This document shows, in pieces, positions 27,906-39,000 of a stretch of 64,000 bases of DNA. Origin of the DNA: Medakamo hakoo. Lineage: Eukaryota > Chlorophyta > Trebouxiophyceae > Coccomyxaceae. Below the pieces are notes generated by a model. The model saw only the letters and a list, made by a program, of their open reading frames with translations. It ran no database searches and had not been told where the DNA came from. The number at the start of each line of letters is the position of its first letter. The stretch's first letter is position 1. The stretch covers positions 186,001-250,000 of the forward strand of contig CP089458.1 in assembly GCA_026636295.1 (NCBI GenBank), read 5' to 3'. Both the position numbers and the translations under genes were made by a program.

Positions 27906-29862
27906 ATGTCCCTCACACGGAACTTGCGTTCACGCCAGGTGACGGGCGGCCGGATCCAGGTGCGTGGATAGGGGTGGGTGGGTGTGTGCGCGTGGGTGGT
28001 GGTGTGTCGCTCGCTCCATTTTGTGGCGCGACGGTCGCGCCCGCCTTCCCACTCCCCCCCCACCCCCCCACCCCACCCCTGGGAGGGGGGGCGGACGTCA
28101 TTGTTCGCCGCCTCCTCCCTCATTTTCCAGACCCCGCGCGCCAGCGGGACCGGACACATTCACCCCCCCCCCATCCACGCACGACGCGCCCAGTCCCACT
28201 CCACCGCCTCCGCCGCCATCGCCAGCCTTGCCCTCGCCGCCACGCTGGGCGGCCACGACGGCTGCGTCAACCGGCTGGCCTGGGACGGCGCGGGCGAGTT
28301 CCTGGCGTCCGTGTCCGATGACCGGTCGATCGTCGTCCGCCCGCTGGCGGCCTGCACCCACGACGACGGCGGCGGCGGCGGGAGTGCCGCCGCCGACGCC
28401 GCGGAGGAGCCCTCCACAGCGGGCGCCACGCGCATCGCCACCCAGCACGCCGCCAACATCTTTGGCGTGGAATTCTTGGCGTGCGGCGACCGGGTGGCCA
28501 CCGGCGCGATGGACGGGACGGTCCAGCTGCACTCGTTGGGCGGGGGCGGGGGCGGCGCGCCCGCCGCCCCCGGCTCGCCCGCCCTGCGCCGCCGGGGTGG
28601 GGGCGGACACGGTCCGGCCTCCGTCATGCCCACCGTCCAGGGCGCGACGCTGGCGGTGCTGGACTGTCACACGGGGCGGGTCAAGCACGTGGCCGTCGCC
28701 GCCGACGCGCCCCACTGCTTTTTCTCCGCCTCGGAAGACGGGACGGCGCGCCTGTTTGACGAGCGCGACCCGGCGCTCATGCCCTCCAGCAGCAGCAGCG
28801 CCTCTGGCGGGGCGGGCGAGGGCCGGCGGCCGTTTGGGGCGCCCAACGTCCTGGCGGCGCCGCTGCCGTCCTTTCCAGGCGGCGGCGGCGGCCGGCGCCG
28901 GGGCGTCCCGCTGAAAGCCATCGCGCTGTGCCCGGCCCGGCCGTGGCTCTTTGCGGTCGCGGCCGACGACGCCTTCTTGAGAGTCTACGACCGCCGGGCG
29001 TGCGGGCCCGCCACGCCGACCGCCGCGGCCGGCCGGCCGCCCGCGCTCGCCCTCGCCCCGCCGCACCTGATTGCGTCGCCCGCCGCCGCCCGCGGCGCGC
29101 ACGCGACGTTTGTCGCCTGGAGCCCGGACGCCGGCCGGTCCGGCCCCGCCCTGTTGGGCCACTACAGTGCGGCGGGCGTGTGGCGCTTTGACGGCGTCGG
29201 GACGGGTGGCGGCGGCTCGGCGGCCGGGGACGGCTGCTCGGGTACGCTCCCGCCGCCCGGCTGGCCGCCGCACGCGCCGCCTGACCCAGCCGCGACCCCG
29301 CCGCCCTGGGGCTGGCGCCCGCACCCGCGGCGGCTGTGGGAGGCGCCCGCCGCCGCCTCCCCGCTCGCCGACGAAGCCGCCGACGCGTCCGTCAGCCGTG
29401 CCCACAGCCTGGCGGCGCACGCCCGGAGGTTGGTCGCCCGGGGGTGGGCGGGCGACGCCTGGTTCGCCGTGGCGGGCGCGGCGGCTGCGGCGGACGAAGC
29501 GCGCGGGGACGCGCGGCTGACCCGCCAGGCGCTCGAGGTGCTGGGAGACGCGCTCGCGGCGCTGGGCGTGCGGGAGGGCGGGCGGGCCGCGCACGCCGCC
29601 GCGTCTGCCGCAGGCGAGAGCGACGCAGCCGGCCAGGCCGCGTCCGACGCGGCGGCCGACCGCCGAGCGCCGCCGCCGCCCAGCGCGTGGGTGTGGGAGG
29701 GGTCCGCCGCCCAGGGCGCCGGCGGCGGCGCGTCCGGACGGCGCGCCTGGCCCGGCGGCGTCCTGCCGTCGTCCCGCTACCTCGGCGCGCTCAACGTGCA
29801 GACGGACATCAAGGAAGCCCGGTTCTGGGGCGGGGCGGGCGACCCCTTTGCTGTCGCCCCCT

Positions 29863-29907
<45 letters not shown>

Positions 29908-30542
29908 GGCCGGCCGGGTGCGTCGTCGCCGGCTCGGACGACGGCCTCTGCCTGGTCTGGCCCGCCCTGCCGCGCACGCCGCAGGAGCCGCCGCCCCCCA
30001 TCGTCGCGCTGGAGGGGGACGACGACATCTGCAACTGCGTCCTGCCCCACCCGACGCTGCCGCTGCTGGCGACGTCCGGCCTGGGCGACACGGTCCGCGT
30101 GTGGGCGCCCTCGGCGGGCGAGGGCGAGGCCGGCGACGACGAAGAGGACGCCCCCCGCGGCCCACTGTTCAGGTCCCCCGCCGAGCTGGCCCAAGTGTGC
30201 GCGGCCAACGCGTCGCTCACCGCCCCCAACCTGGGCGGTCCGGGCGGCCCGGCTGGGGGGGCGCCCGACGCGGGCGCCGGTCGCCGTGCGGCGGGCGAGG
30301 CCATGCTCCCCGGCGTGACCGTCGACGTCCGGGCCTTGGCGGCGCTGTCGGAGGAGGACCCGGCGTTGCTGATGGCGATCCTGCGGCGGGCGGCCGTGGA
30401 GCAGGCGGGCGTGGCACGGCGCGGGCGGGGTGAAGGTGGTGGCGGCGGCGGCGACGGCGACGGCGGCGGCGGCGGCGAGTCGGACGACCAAGAGGGTGGG
30501 GAGGGCGATCCGCGCGGGCAGCCGCAGTGCCGGGTGGCCTGA
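27906..30542 (+). CDS. WD40 protein, WDTC1/DCAF6-like CUL4-DDB1 substrate receptor
   Basis: Exon 1 (27906-27959, MSLTRNLRSRQVTGGRIQ) and exon 2 (28131-30542), intron 171 nt, phase 0; 821 residues. WD repeats read LGGHDGCVNRLAWDGAGEFL, a repeat starting ANIFGVEFLACGDRVATGA, CHTGRVKHVAVAADAPHCFF followed by SASEDGTARLFD, and LKAIALCPARPWLFAV ending LRVYDRRA (a DWD-like box). After a long disordered middle with a helical TPR-like stretch come ALNVQTDIKEARFWG, CVVAGSDDGLCLVW and NCVLPHPTLPLLATSG. This order, especially TDIKEA.F.G and PHP..P.LATSG, is that of WDTC1/DCAF6 proteins (plant ASG2, fly Adipose), which present substrates to CUL4-DDB1 E3 ligase. The middle and tail hold poly-Gly and poly-Ala inserts. 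Target proteins are unknown. Confidence 0.8.
29863..29905 (+). repeat. (GGC)n microsatellite encoding poly-Gly in the WD40 gene
   Basis: An uninterrupted GGC repeat of about 14 units lies in the coding region between two WD repeats and adds a run of about 15 glycines. Such pure triplet runs are prone to length change. Confidence 0.85.
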
Positions 30543-30904
30543 GCTGAAGAGATTGCAAGGGCCAGTGTGCGCGCGTGTGTTTTCTTGCGCTGACAGGGCG
30601 GACGGGGAGTGGGATGGGGTGGGGGTGGGCGCGCGGAGGGCAGGAGTGGGGTGAGTGTTTTTCGCGCGCGCGCCGGCCCTCTCAAGGCCCGGCCCAATTG
30701 CCCGTCCCACCGCTCCCCTGTCCACCTCCTCGCCAGCCCAGCCTCCGATCCAGCCCGCGCTCCAATCACAGGCATGCGCGGCGAGGGGGACCTGGCGGCG
30801 TGTGCGCGAGGCTGGAAGCCAAGTGCCCAGGCTGAGCCACAGCCTCTCCTTTTGATATACCCAGAAAAAACCCTTCTGTCCAAGAACAAGCACACCGATG
30901 CCAA
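30543..30904. other. 362-bp spacer between WD40 gene and tRNA-Ala
   Basis: Contains the 3' end of the WD40 transcript and the 5' flank of the tRNA. GT-rich runs (about 30568-30582) and purine-rich GGGGTGGG stretches (30605-30660) are seen. No gene, known motif or repeat stands out. Confidence 0.5.
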
Positions 30905-30977
30905 GGGAGTGTAGCTCAAATGGTAGAGCGGTCGCTTAGCATGCGACAGGTACAGGGATCGATGCCCTGCACTTCCA
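30905..30977 (+). tRNA. tRNA-Ala(AGC), intronless
   Basis: The 73 bases fold as a standard cloverleaf. The acceptor GGGAGTG pairs with CACTTCC and includes G3:U70, the main identity element read by alanyl-tRNA synthetase. The D arm is GCTC/GAGC, the anticodon stem GTCGC/GCGAC with loop TTAGCAT (anticodon AGC), and the T stem CAGGG/CCCTG with loop ATCGATG. The discriminator is A and CCA is not encoded. The internal A-box (TAGCTCAAATGG) and B-box (GGGATCGATGCC) for RNA polymerase III are close to consensus. It decodes GCU directly and GCC through inosine, useful in this alanine-rich proteome. Confidence 0.96.
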
Positions 30978-31001
30978 CAATCCTTAAAACCAGTCCTCGT
31001 C

Positions 31002-31009
31002 TTTTTTTT
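31002..31009 (+). terminator. RNA polymerase III oligo-T terminator of tRNA-Ala
   Basis: A run of eight T begins 25 bases after the mature tRNA 3' end, as expected for Pol III termination. The trailer between is CAATCCTTAAAACCAG and a few further bases. Confidence 0.85.
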
Positions 31010-31500
31010 GGTGGTGGCGGCCCCCCTTTTTTGGCCGGCGCGCGCCCGGCTGGAGTGACGGCGCGGGCGGCTGCGTGCCTGGCGGAGGGAGGGGAGGAAG
31101 GGGCGGGGCGGCCCGCCGGGGACGGCAACCCCCCTCCCACCCCTCTGCAGGCGGAGCGGGGGGTTCGGTCGCACCAGGGGGTGTGGACGCAGCGCGCCCC
31201 TTTTTTTGGTCCACGCCTTTCTGTGAAACACGCACACGTGCCTGTGAGGCTGGCCAGGCGCACGAGACCGCGTTGCTGACGTGAGAGAAGGAGAGGTTGG
31301 CCAACCTCTCCTCCCCTCGGCCCCGCCCAGCCGGCCCAGCCCTAGGTCGTTTTGCACGGTGGTCGCCCTCACTCCCTCTTTTTTCCCTCTCTCGCCCTTT
31401 CGACACGCCCGCCCCGCCTCGCAGCGACCCCACTTCACCGTCCGGCGGGCCGTGCGGGCGCCCGTGCACGTCCCCCTCTATACGCACTTGAGAGAGAACC
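31010..31500. other. 491-bp spacer upstream of the PEP carboxylase gene
   Basis: Should hold the PEPC promoter and 5' UTR. Seen: CCCCTTTTTTGG runs, a short inverted repeat GAGGTTGGCCAACCTC (31293-31308, perfect 16-bp palindrome), T-rich CTCTTTTTTCCCTCTCTC near 31375, and CTCTATACGC about 25 bp before the ATG. No coding sequence is recognised. Confidence 0.5.
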
Positions 31501-34500
31501 ATGGCGTCCGCCCCACCAACGACGCCGCCCGCGGCGCTCGCGGCAGCCGTCGCTGCCGCGGTGCCGCCCTCCCCCGGCCGCCCCGTCTCGCCTGGGCTGT
31601 CCCCGCCGCCCGGCATGATCCCGCCCTCCGCCCTGGGAGCGGCTGAGGTCGAGGACCAGCAGCAGCTGTGGCATTTTGCGGAGGTGCGGGCCTGTGTCGG
31701 AGGGAATCAAAGCGCCGCATTGTTTTTTTTTGTTCGCCGCGTCGCCCCCCCCCCCTCCCCCCTCCCCCCTCCCCCCTCTCACGCCCTCCACCGACCCCTG
31801 CCTCTCATCAACCACGCCACGCCAGGAGTACCCCCTCGCTCCGCTAGAAGACGACTGCAAGCTGCTGGGCTCCCTGCTGGACGACTGCCTGCGCATCGAG
31901 GTCGGGGACGAACTGTTTTCCAAAGTGAGTTGATGGGGGTGGGTGGGTGGGGGTGGGGGGTGGAGAAAAAAACAACCCGCGCCTCGCTCACACACGCCTG
32001 TCCCATCCCCATACCTCCCCCCGCCCACCACACCACACCACCAACCCAGATCGAGCGCATCCGCACGCTTGCCCAGTGCGCCGCCTCCCTGTCCCACAAA
32101 CACGACGAGGAAGCGGCGGCCATGCTGACGTCCAAAATGGCGGCCGAACTGCGGGCGCTGCCCACGGACGAGGCTGTGCCGCTCGCCCGGGCGGCGGGCC
32201 AGTACTTGACGCTGACCTCCATTGCCGAGACGCACCACGCCGTGCGCACGCACCGCATCGACGGCATTGCCACCCGGACCTGCGACGACGTGTTTGGGTC
32301 CTTGCTGGCGACGGGCGCTCTCACGCCGGCCGCGCTGTTCGACGCGGTCGCCACCCAGCGCGTCGAAATCGTGCTCACCGCCCACCCGACCCAGGTCAAC
32401 CGGCGGACGCTCCAGTACAAGCACGCGCGCATTGCGGCCCTGCTGCAAGCCAACGACGCCGCGGGTGGGAGTGGCAGCAGCGGCGGCGGCGGCTTTTCCG
32501 GCGCCGGCGGTGCGACGGCGTCCTCCGCCGGGACGGGCGGCGCGGCCGGCCTCGGCGCCTCCTCCCCCGAAGAAGTGCGGGACGGCATCATCGCCGACCT
32601 GGTCCGCGAAGTCACCGCCCTCTGGCAGACGGATGAGCTGAGGCGGCGCAAGCCCACGCCCGTCGACGAGGCGTGCGGCGGCCTGCACATCGTCGAACAA
32701 TCCCTGTGGGCGGCCGTCCCCGCCCACCTCCGCTCCCTGTCCGCCGCCCTGCGCAAGCACACGGGCCGGGAGCTGCCCATCGACGCCACGCCGCTCACCT
32801 TCGGCTCCTGGATGGGCGGGGACCGGGACGGCAACGCCAACGTCACGGCCCGCGTCACGCACGACGTCGCCTGCCTGGCGCGGTGGATGGCCGCGGACCT
32901 GTACCTGCGCGAGGTGGACGTCCTGCGCTTCGAGCTGTCCATGGCGCACGCGTCGGACGAGGTGTGGCGCATGGCCCGAGCCGTGTCAGCGGCGGAGGCC
33001 GAGCTGGCGGAAGGGGGCGGCGGCGGCGGGCCGGCGGCACCGGCGGCGGCGGCCGCGGCGGCGGGCGGGGGCACGCCGGCCGTCCCCGCCCCACCGACCA
33101 CGTCCAAGCCCACCGCCACGGCCTCCCGCCTCAACGGCAGTTCGGGAGCGCTGGACGCGTCCACGGCCGCGGCCGTCGGCGCGGGCGTCGGCGCCGTCGC
33201 TGCCCTCGGCGGGGGCCTGGAGCGCCTACGCTTCGAGGCCGGCGGGGCGGAGCGCGCGAAAGCGGGCGCGCTTGCCGCCGCGGCCGCGGCCGCGTCGGGC
33301 GGGCCGGGCGCCCTGCCGCCCCTGACCGTCCCGCCGCACGCGCCCCTCGTCGCCCGCCCGGGCGGCGGCCTGGCCGAAGCCGGCTCCCCGCCCGCGTCCG
33401 TGGTGTGGTCGCCCACGCCCGGCCTATCGCCGCGCGGCGGCGGGGGCGAGGGCCTCACCCCGGCCGGCGGGTCGGGCGACGGCGGCGGCGGCGGCGGCGA
33501 CACCCCGCGCTCGCCCGCGTCGTCCACCACATCCGCCTTTGGCTTTGGTGGGGGACCGTCCTCCTCGTCCGGCTCCCTGCTCCCGCGCAACGAGTCCGCG
33601 CGCTGGGCGTCGTCCGCCAACCTGTCCGCCATGACGGCTGGGCGCCGTGCCGCCAAAGCGGCGGAGCGCGCCGCCCTGGGCGGCGGGGCGGGCGGGTCGC
33701 CCGGCGCGTCCGGGCACGGCGGCGCCAGCGCGGGCGCTGCGCTGACGGCCCGCCGTGCCCTTGGCCTGGCCGGTGGCGCGGGGGGGGAGGGCTCGTCGGC
33801 CGACCTCACGCCGGAGGGGCGCAAGCGCCGCGGCACGGCCCAAGCCGCCGCCCGGCACAAGACGGCCGTCGACGCCATGCTGCACCCGCGCCACACGGGC
33901 GAAGCGGCGGGCGCGGCGCCGTACCGCATCGTGCTGGGCGGGGTGCGCGCCCGGCTCCTCGCCACTCGCCGTCGCATGGAAGAAGCGCTGGCTGCGGGCG
34001 GGGGCGCCCCCCTCCCGCCCATCGACCCGGACGACCCCTTCCCACCGTACGAATCAGCGGAGGACCTGGCCGCCCCGCTCCTGGCCTGCTACTGGTCGTG
34101 CTGGGACTGCGGGTCGGGCATCATCGCCGACGGCCGCCTGCTGGACCTGCTGCGGCGCGTGCACACCTTTGGCCTGGCCCTGATGAAAATGGACATCCGC
34201 CAGGAATCGTCCCGCCACACGGCCGCCGTGGACGCCATCGCCCGGCACGTCGGGGCGGGGCCGTACGCCGACTGGTCCGAAGAAGAGCGGGTGGCATGGC
34301 TGTCGGAGGAGCTGGGCTCCCGGCGCCCGCTCATCCCGCGGGGCGTGGCCCTGGGCGACGCCGACGCGGCCGAGGTCGTCGACACGGCCCGCACCGCGTC
34401 CGCGCTCGGCCCCGCCTCGCTCTCCGCTTACGTCATCTCCATGGCCCGCACGCCGTCCGACGTCCTGGCCGTCGAGCTCCTGCTGCGCGAAGCCGCGCGG

Positions 34501-35828
34501 TGTGCCGACCCCCCGCTGCGCCCGGCGCCCCTGCGCGTCGTCCCGCTCTTCGAAACGCTCGACGACCTGGAGCGCGCGGGGCCCGTCATGGCGTCGCTCT
34601 TTGCGGTGCCCTGGTACCGGGACCGGCTGCGGGCCGTCCACGGCGACCACCAGGAAGTCATGCTGGGCTACTCCGACAGCGGCAAGGACGCGGGCCGCCT
34701 GGCCGCGGCCTGGGCGCTGTACCGGGCGCAGGAAGAGATCGTGGCGGTGTGCGAGGCCGCGGGCGTGCGCCTGACCCTGTTCCACGGGCGGGGCGGCACG
34801 GTCGGCCGGGGCGGCGGCCCCATGTACCTGGCCATCCAGTCCCAGCCGCCCGGCTCCGTGCGCGGCTCGCTGCGCATCACGGAGCAGGGCGAGATGGTCA
34901 ACGCCAAGTTCGGCGTCCCGGCCGTCGCCCGGCGCCAGCTGGACGTGTACACGACGGCGGTGCTGATGGCGACCGCGTCGCCGCCGTCGCCGCCGCGCGA
35001 CGCGCGGTGGCGGGCCGTCATGGACGCGCTCGCGTCCTCCTCCTGCGCCGCCTACCGGTCCGTCGTGTTTCAAGACCCGGCGTTCGTGCCCTACTTCCGC
35101 GCGGCGACGCCGGAGGCGGAGCTGGGCGCGCTCAACATCGGGTCGCGCCCGGCGCGCCGCCCGGCGGGCGACGCGGGCGTCGCGGGGCTGCGCGCCATCC
35201 CCTGGCAGTTTGCGTGGACGCAGAACCGATCGGTCCTGCCGGCGTGGCTGGGCATTGGGAGCGCGGTGGCCGACCTGGTGGCGGGCGACCCGGGCGCGAT
35301 GGCCACGCTGCGGGCCATGTACAGGGAGTGGCCGTTTTTCACGTCCACGATCGACCTGGCAGAAATGGTCATGAGCAAAGGTGTGTTTTTTCCTCCCCCT
35401 CCTCCTTGCCTGCCGCCACCATGGGCAGCACCCCACACCACCCCTCCCTCGTCACCATCCTCAACACCCCAAACACACACAACACACACAACACACACAC
35501 ACGCACAGCCTCCATGCCCATCTCCAAGCTGTACGACGACGTCCTGGTCAGCGACCCAGCCCAAAAGGCGCTGGGCGCCAAGCTCCGCGCCGCGTTCGCG
35601 CGCACCGTCTCTGCTGTCCTCGCCATCACAGGCCACGCCCGCCTGTGCGACTCCAACCCAACGCTGCGCCGCCTCATCGAAATGCGCGCCCCGTTCATCG
35701 ACCCGATCAACATCTTGCAGGTTGAGTTTTTGCGGCGCAGCCGGGAGGCGCCCGATGACGTGAGCTTGAAAGACGCGTTGTTGGTGAGTGTGAACGGCGT
35801 GGCGGCGGGCATGAAGAACACGGGGTGA
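31501..35828 (+). CDS. Bacterial-type phosphoenolpyruvate carboxylase (BTPC)
   Basis: Exons 31501-31683, 31826-31924, 32050-35380 and 35509-35828, all phase-consistent, give 1,310 residues. PEPC fixes bicarbonate onto PEP to make oxaloacetate. Active-site motifs are intact: LTAHPTQVNRRTL (His near 206), GSWMGGDRDGNANVTA, MLGYSDSGKDAGR, FHGRGGTVGRGGGP and WQFAWTQNRSVLPAWLGIG. The C-terminus is KNTG, the (R/K)NTG ending of bacterial-type PEPC, not the QNTG of plant type, and the N-terminal phosphorylation motif of plant-type is absent. The start PLEDDCKLLGSLLDDCLR also matches BTPC. A long Gly/Ala/Ser-rich insertion (about residues 415-705) interrupts the core, as in other algal and plant BTPCs, where it is disordered and used for regulation within class-2 PEPC complexes with plant-type subunits. 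Cytosolic location is expected. Confidence 0.93.
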
Positions 35829-36073
35829 GCTGGACTGGCGGGTGTGTGGTAGTGTGGGGCGGTTTTTGCGTCTTTTGGGCGAGTGCGGGGCCTGGGACGG
35901 GAAGGGGGGAGCGTGGAGAAAAAAAACGGGGAGGCGTGTTGCAGGTTACCAGGCGCAGCAGCGCTGCAGCAGCGCCGCCAAACACACTTCGCCGCACTTC
36001 ATCTTTCGCCGACGGCCTGGCTGCACCACAGCCACCGCGCCCCTCGGCCCAGCGAACTGTCACCCTCTGTCCA

Positions 36074-39000
36074 ATGCCTCTGCCCTCCCGCCCTCCAAAG
36101 CGCAAGGCGGACGGCGTCGCCGGCGGCTCGCCACCCGCCACGGCGGCGTCCAAAAAAGCGGCGGCAGCCGTCGATGCGGCGGCCGCGGCCGCGCCTGTCA
36201 CGCCCACGCCCGCCCTCGTCGACGCGGAAGCCTCTTTTCCTCGCGGTGGCTCCACGACAGACGCCGCCCTCGTCCGCCGCGGCGGAAAGGCCGCGAAACC
36301 ACCCCGGCACGAGCCCGATGAGGACGCCCTTTTGTTTTCTGCCGCCGCGGCAGCTAGCCGCGGCCTGCCTCGCGCAGGCCCGTCCTTTGTCGAAATCCTG
36401 CGCCCGTCCACCCTCACGCCCGGTTCTAAACTGTGGGGTCGAGTCACAGCTGTGACACCGGGGAAGGTGGAGGTGGCGCTGCCGGTCGGGTTGAAAGGGG
36501 TCGCCCGCGGGCCAAACGCATGCGTGTACGCTGCCAAGGCGTCGCCGCCGCTGACCGACCTGTACAGCCCCGGCCAGTACGTCCGGTGCGCCGTGGCAGA
36601 AGCTGCGGGTGGTGAGGAAGCCACCGGTGCCCGTCGCATCGAGCTGACGATGGCGCCGACGGCCGTGCACGCGTCCACGCCGCTGGCCGCGCTCGCGCCC
36701 GGCGCGCCGCTCGCGGCCTGGGTCCGGTCCGAGGAAGACCACGGCTGGGTCATGGACGTCGGGCTCGGGCGTGCCGTCACGGCGTTTTTGCCGCGCGCCG
36801 ATGCGCCCGTCGACCCTGCGACCAACCGGCCCGCTCGCCTGACCCGCGGCGCGCAAGTCGAGTGCGTCGTCGCGTCCGCGCCGGCCTGGGGCGACGGCGG
36901 CGCGGGGTGCCCGCTCGACGACCCGGCCGCGGCGGCCGCGGCGGCCGCCGCCCGGGGCGTCGTCCGCCTGTCCGCCGCCCCGCCCCCCGGCACGCCTGGC
37001 CCACCATCCAAAGAACCGCCCGGCGCGTGCTTGGCGGGCTTCGTGCCGGGGTCCCTCATCACCGCGACCGTCGACCGGACGACCCCCGACGGCGGGGCGC
37101 TCCTGCGGTTTTGGGGCGGGTCCTTTTCCGGCACCGCCGACGCCTTCCACGTCCCGCACCCGCCGAGCCTGAAACCCGGCGCCCGTGTCCGCGCCCGCAT
37201 CCTGCACGTGGACGGCGGCGACGCCAAGGCCGTGCGCCTGTCCCTGCTGCCGCACTTGTTGGCGCGCGGCCCCCCGCCGCCGGCCCTGCCCGCGCCGGGG
37301 AGTCTGGTGCGGGGCGGCCTCACGGTGGCGCGCGTGGACGAAGGCCTGGGCGTGCTCGTCGACATGGGGGAGGCGCCCTCATCGTCCAGTCGCCTGTTCG
37401 GGTACGCCCACATCTCCAACGCGGCGGACGGCCGGACGGCCAAGCTCGGCAAGGCGTTCAAGGCGGGCGGCCCCATCCCCGCCGCGCGCGTGCTGTCCCA
37501 CCGCCCCATGGACGGCCTGGCGACCCTGTCCATGAAACCGTCCGACGTGGACAGGGCCGTGTCGTCCGTGGCCGACCTCGTCGTCGGATCGACAGTGTCC
37601 GGCACCGTCTCCGCGTCCGACGCGGGCCGCGGGCTGCTGGTCGCCCTAGCCCCCGGCGTCACCGGCCGCGTCCCGCTCGAACACCTGGCGCCGCCCGGCC
37701 GGTCCGCCGCGGGCGCGGCGTCCCGCCACCCTGTGGGTTCCGAGCTGACGGACGCGGTCGTGTGGGGCGTGGACGCCAGCGCGGGCCGGGCCACGCTGAC
37801 GTTGCGCAAGGCGTTGGCGCACCCAAAGCTCTCCCCGCTGGTGGGGGTGGGCGCCGCGCTGCCGGGCGCACGCACGCACGGCGTCGTCACGGGCGTCTCC
37901 GCCTCCGGCGTCTTTGTGTCTTTGTACGGCGGGCTCACCGGCCTGGCGGGCGCGTCCGACTTGGGCCTGCCACCTGGCGAAGCGCCGTCGTCGGCCTTCG
38001 AGCGGGGGCAAATCGTCAAAGCGCGCGTGCTGTCGGCCGACGCCGCGCGCGGGCGGGTGCGCCTGTCGCTCGCGCCGGGCGGCGGTGCGGGCGCCAGCGA
38101 TGCTGCTGCTGTGGCCGACGCCGTCGCTGCCGCTGCGGCCGACGATGACGAAGCCGCGTTTGGTGGGTGGGATGCGGGAGACGTCGTCGAGTCCGCCACC
38201 ATCTCGGCCGTCGAACGCGACGACGGCGGCGGGGCAGCGGACGCGGCCGAAGACGGCGGCCGCCCACCCGCGGCGCGCTTCATCCTCTCCCTCCCGCCCA
38301 AGGCCGGCGGGCGGGCGTCCGCGCCCGTCACGGCGACGCTGGACGCCCCTCACCTGGCCGACCACCCGGCCGGCGTGGCGGCCCTGGCGTCCGCCCTGGA
38401 CACCGGCGCGGCCCTCGGCCCGCTGCTCGTCCTGCACCGCGATGCCAAGGGGCGGTGCCTGGCGGTGACGCGGAAGCGGTCCATGGTCTCCGCCGAGCGT
38501 GGCTCGCTGCCCTCGTCCGTGTCCGACACGCCCCCGGGCCTCGTCGCGCCCGGCTACGTCGCGTCCGCCACGCCCGACGCCCTGTTCGTGCGGTTCCTCG
38601 GGCAGTGCACGGGCCGGGTCGGCCTGGCCCACGCGGCCGACGCCCTCGTCCCCGACGCCCGCGACGCCCTGGGCGGCGGGGCGTCCGTCATTGGCGCGTC
38701 CGTCACGGCGGCCGTCGTGTCCCGGGACGAGGCGCGCGGCCGGTTTTCGCTGTCGTTGCGCACGGCGGACGTGGGCCGTGGCAGGGCCGCGGCCGCCGCC
38801 GGCGCGCGCCTGGCCGGGCTCTTCGCCGACCTGGAGGCCGCCGCCGCGGCCGAAGCTGGGCCGGGCGCGCCCGGCCCACCCCCGTCTTTCCCGCCGCCTG
38901 GCGCCGTCGTCGCCGCCGTCCCTGCGGGCGAGCGGGAGTACGGGTCGCTGTTTGATTTGGAGGCCGCGCCGGACGCCGTGGCCCTCGCCCCTGGCCCTCG

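Noticed and set aside
28098-30893. A 931-residue antisense frame over the WD40 gene
   Set aside because: Low-complexity Arg/Gly/Pro content; it is the shadow of GGC-rich codons and poly-Gly runs.
35825-36073. In-frame N-terminal extension of RRP5 back to 35825
   Set aside because: The extension starts over the PEPC stop codon, is Trp/Gly/Cys-rich and lacks codon bias; MPLPSRPPKRK at 36074 is a better start.
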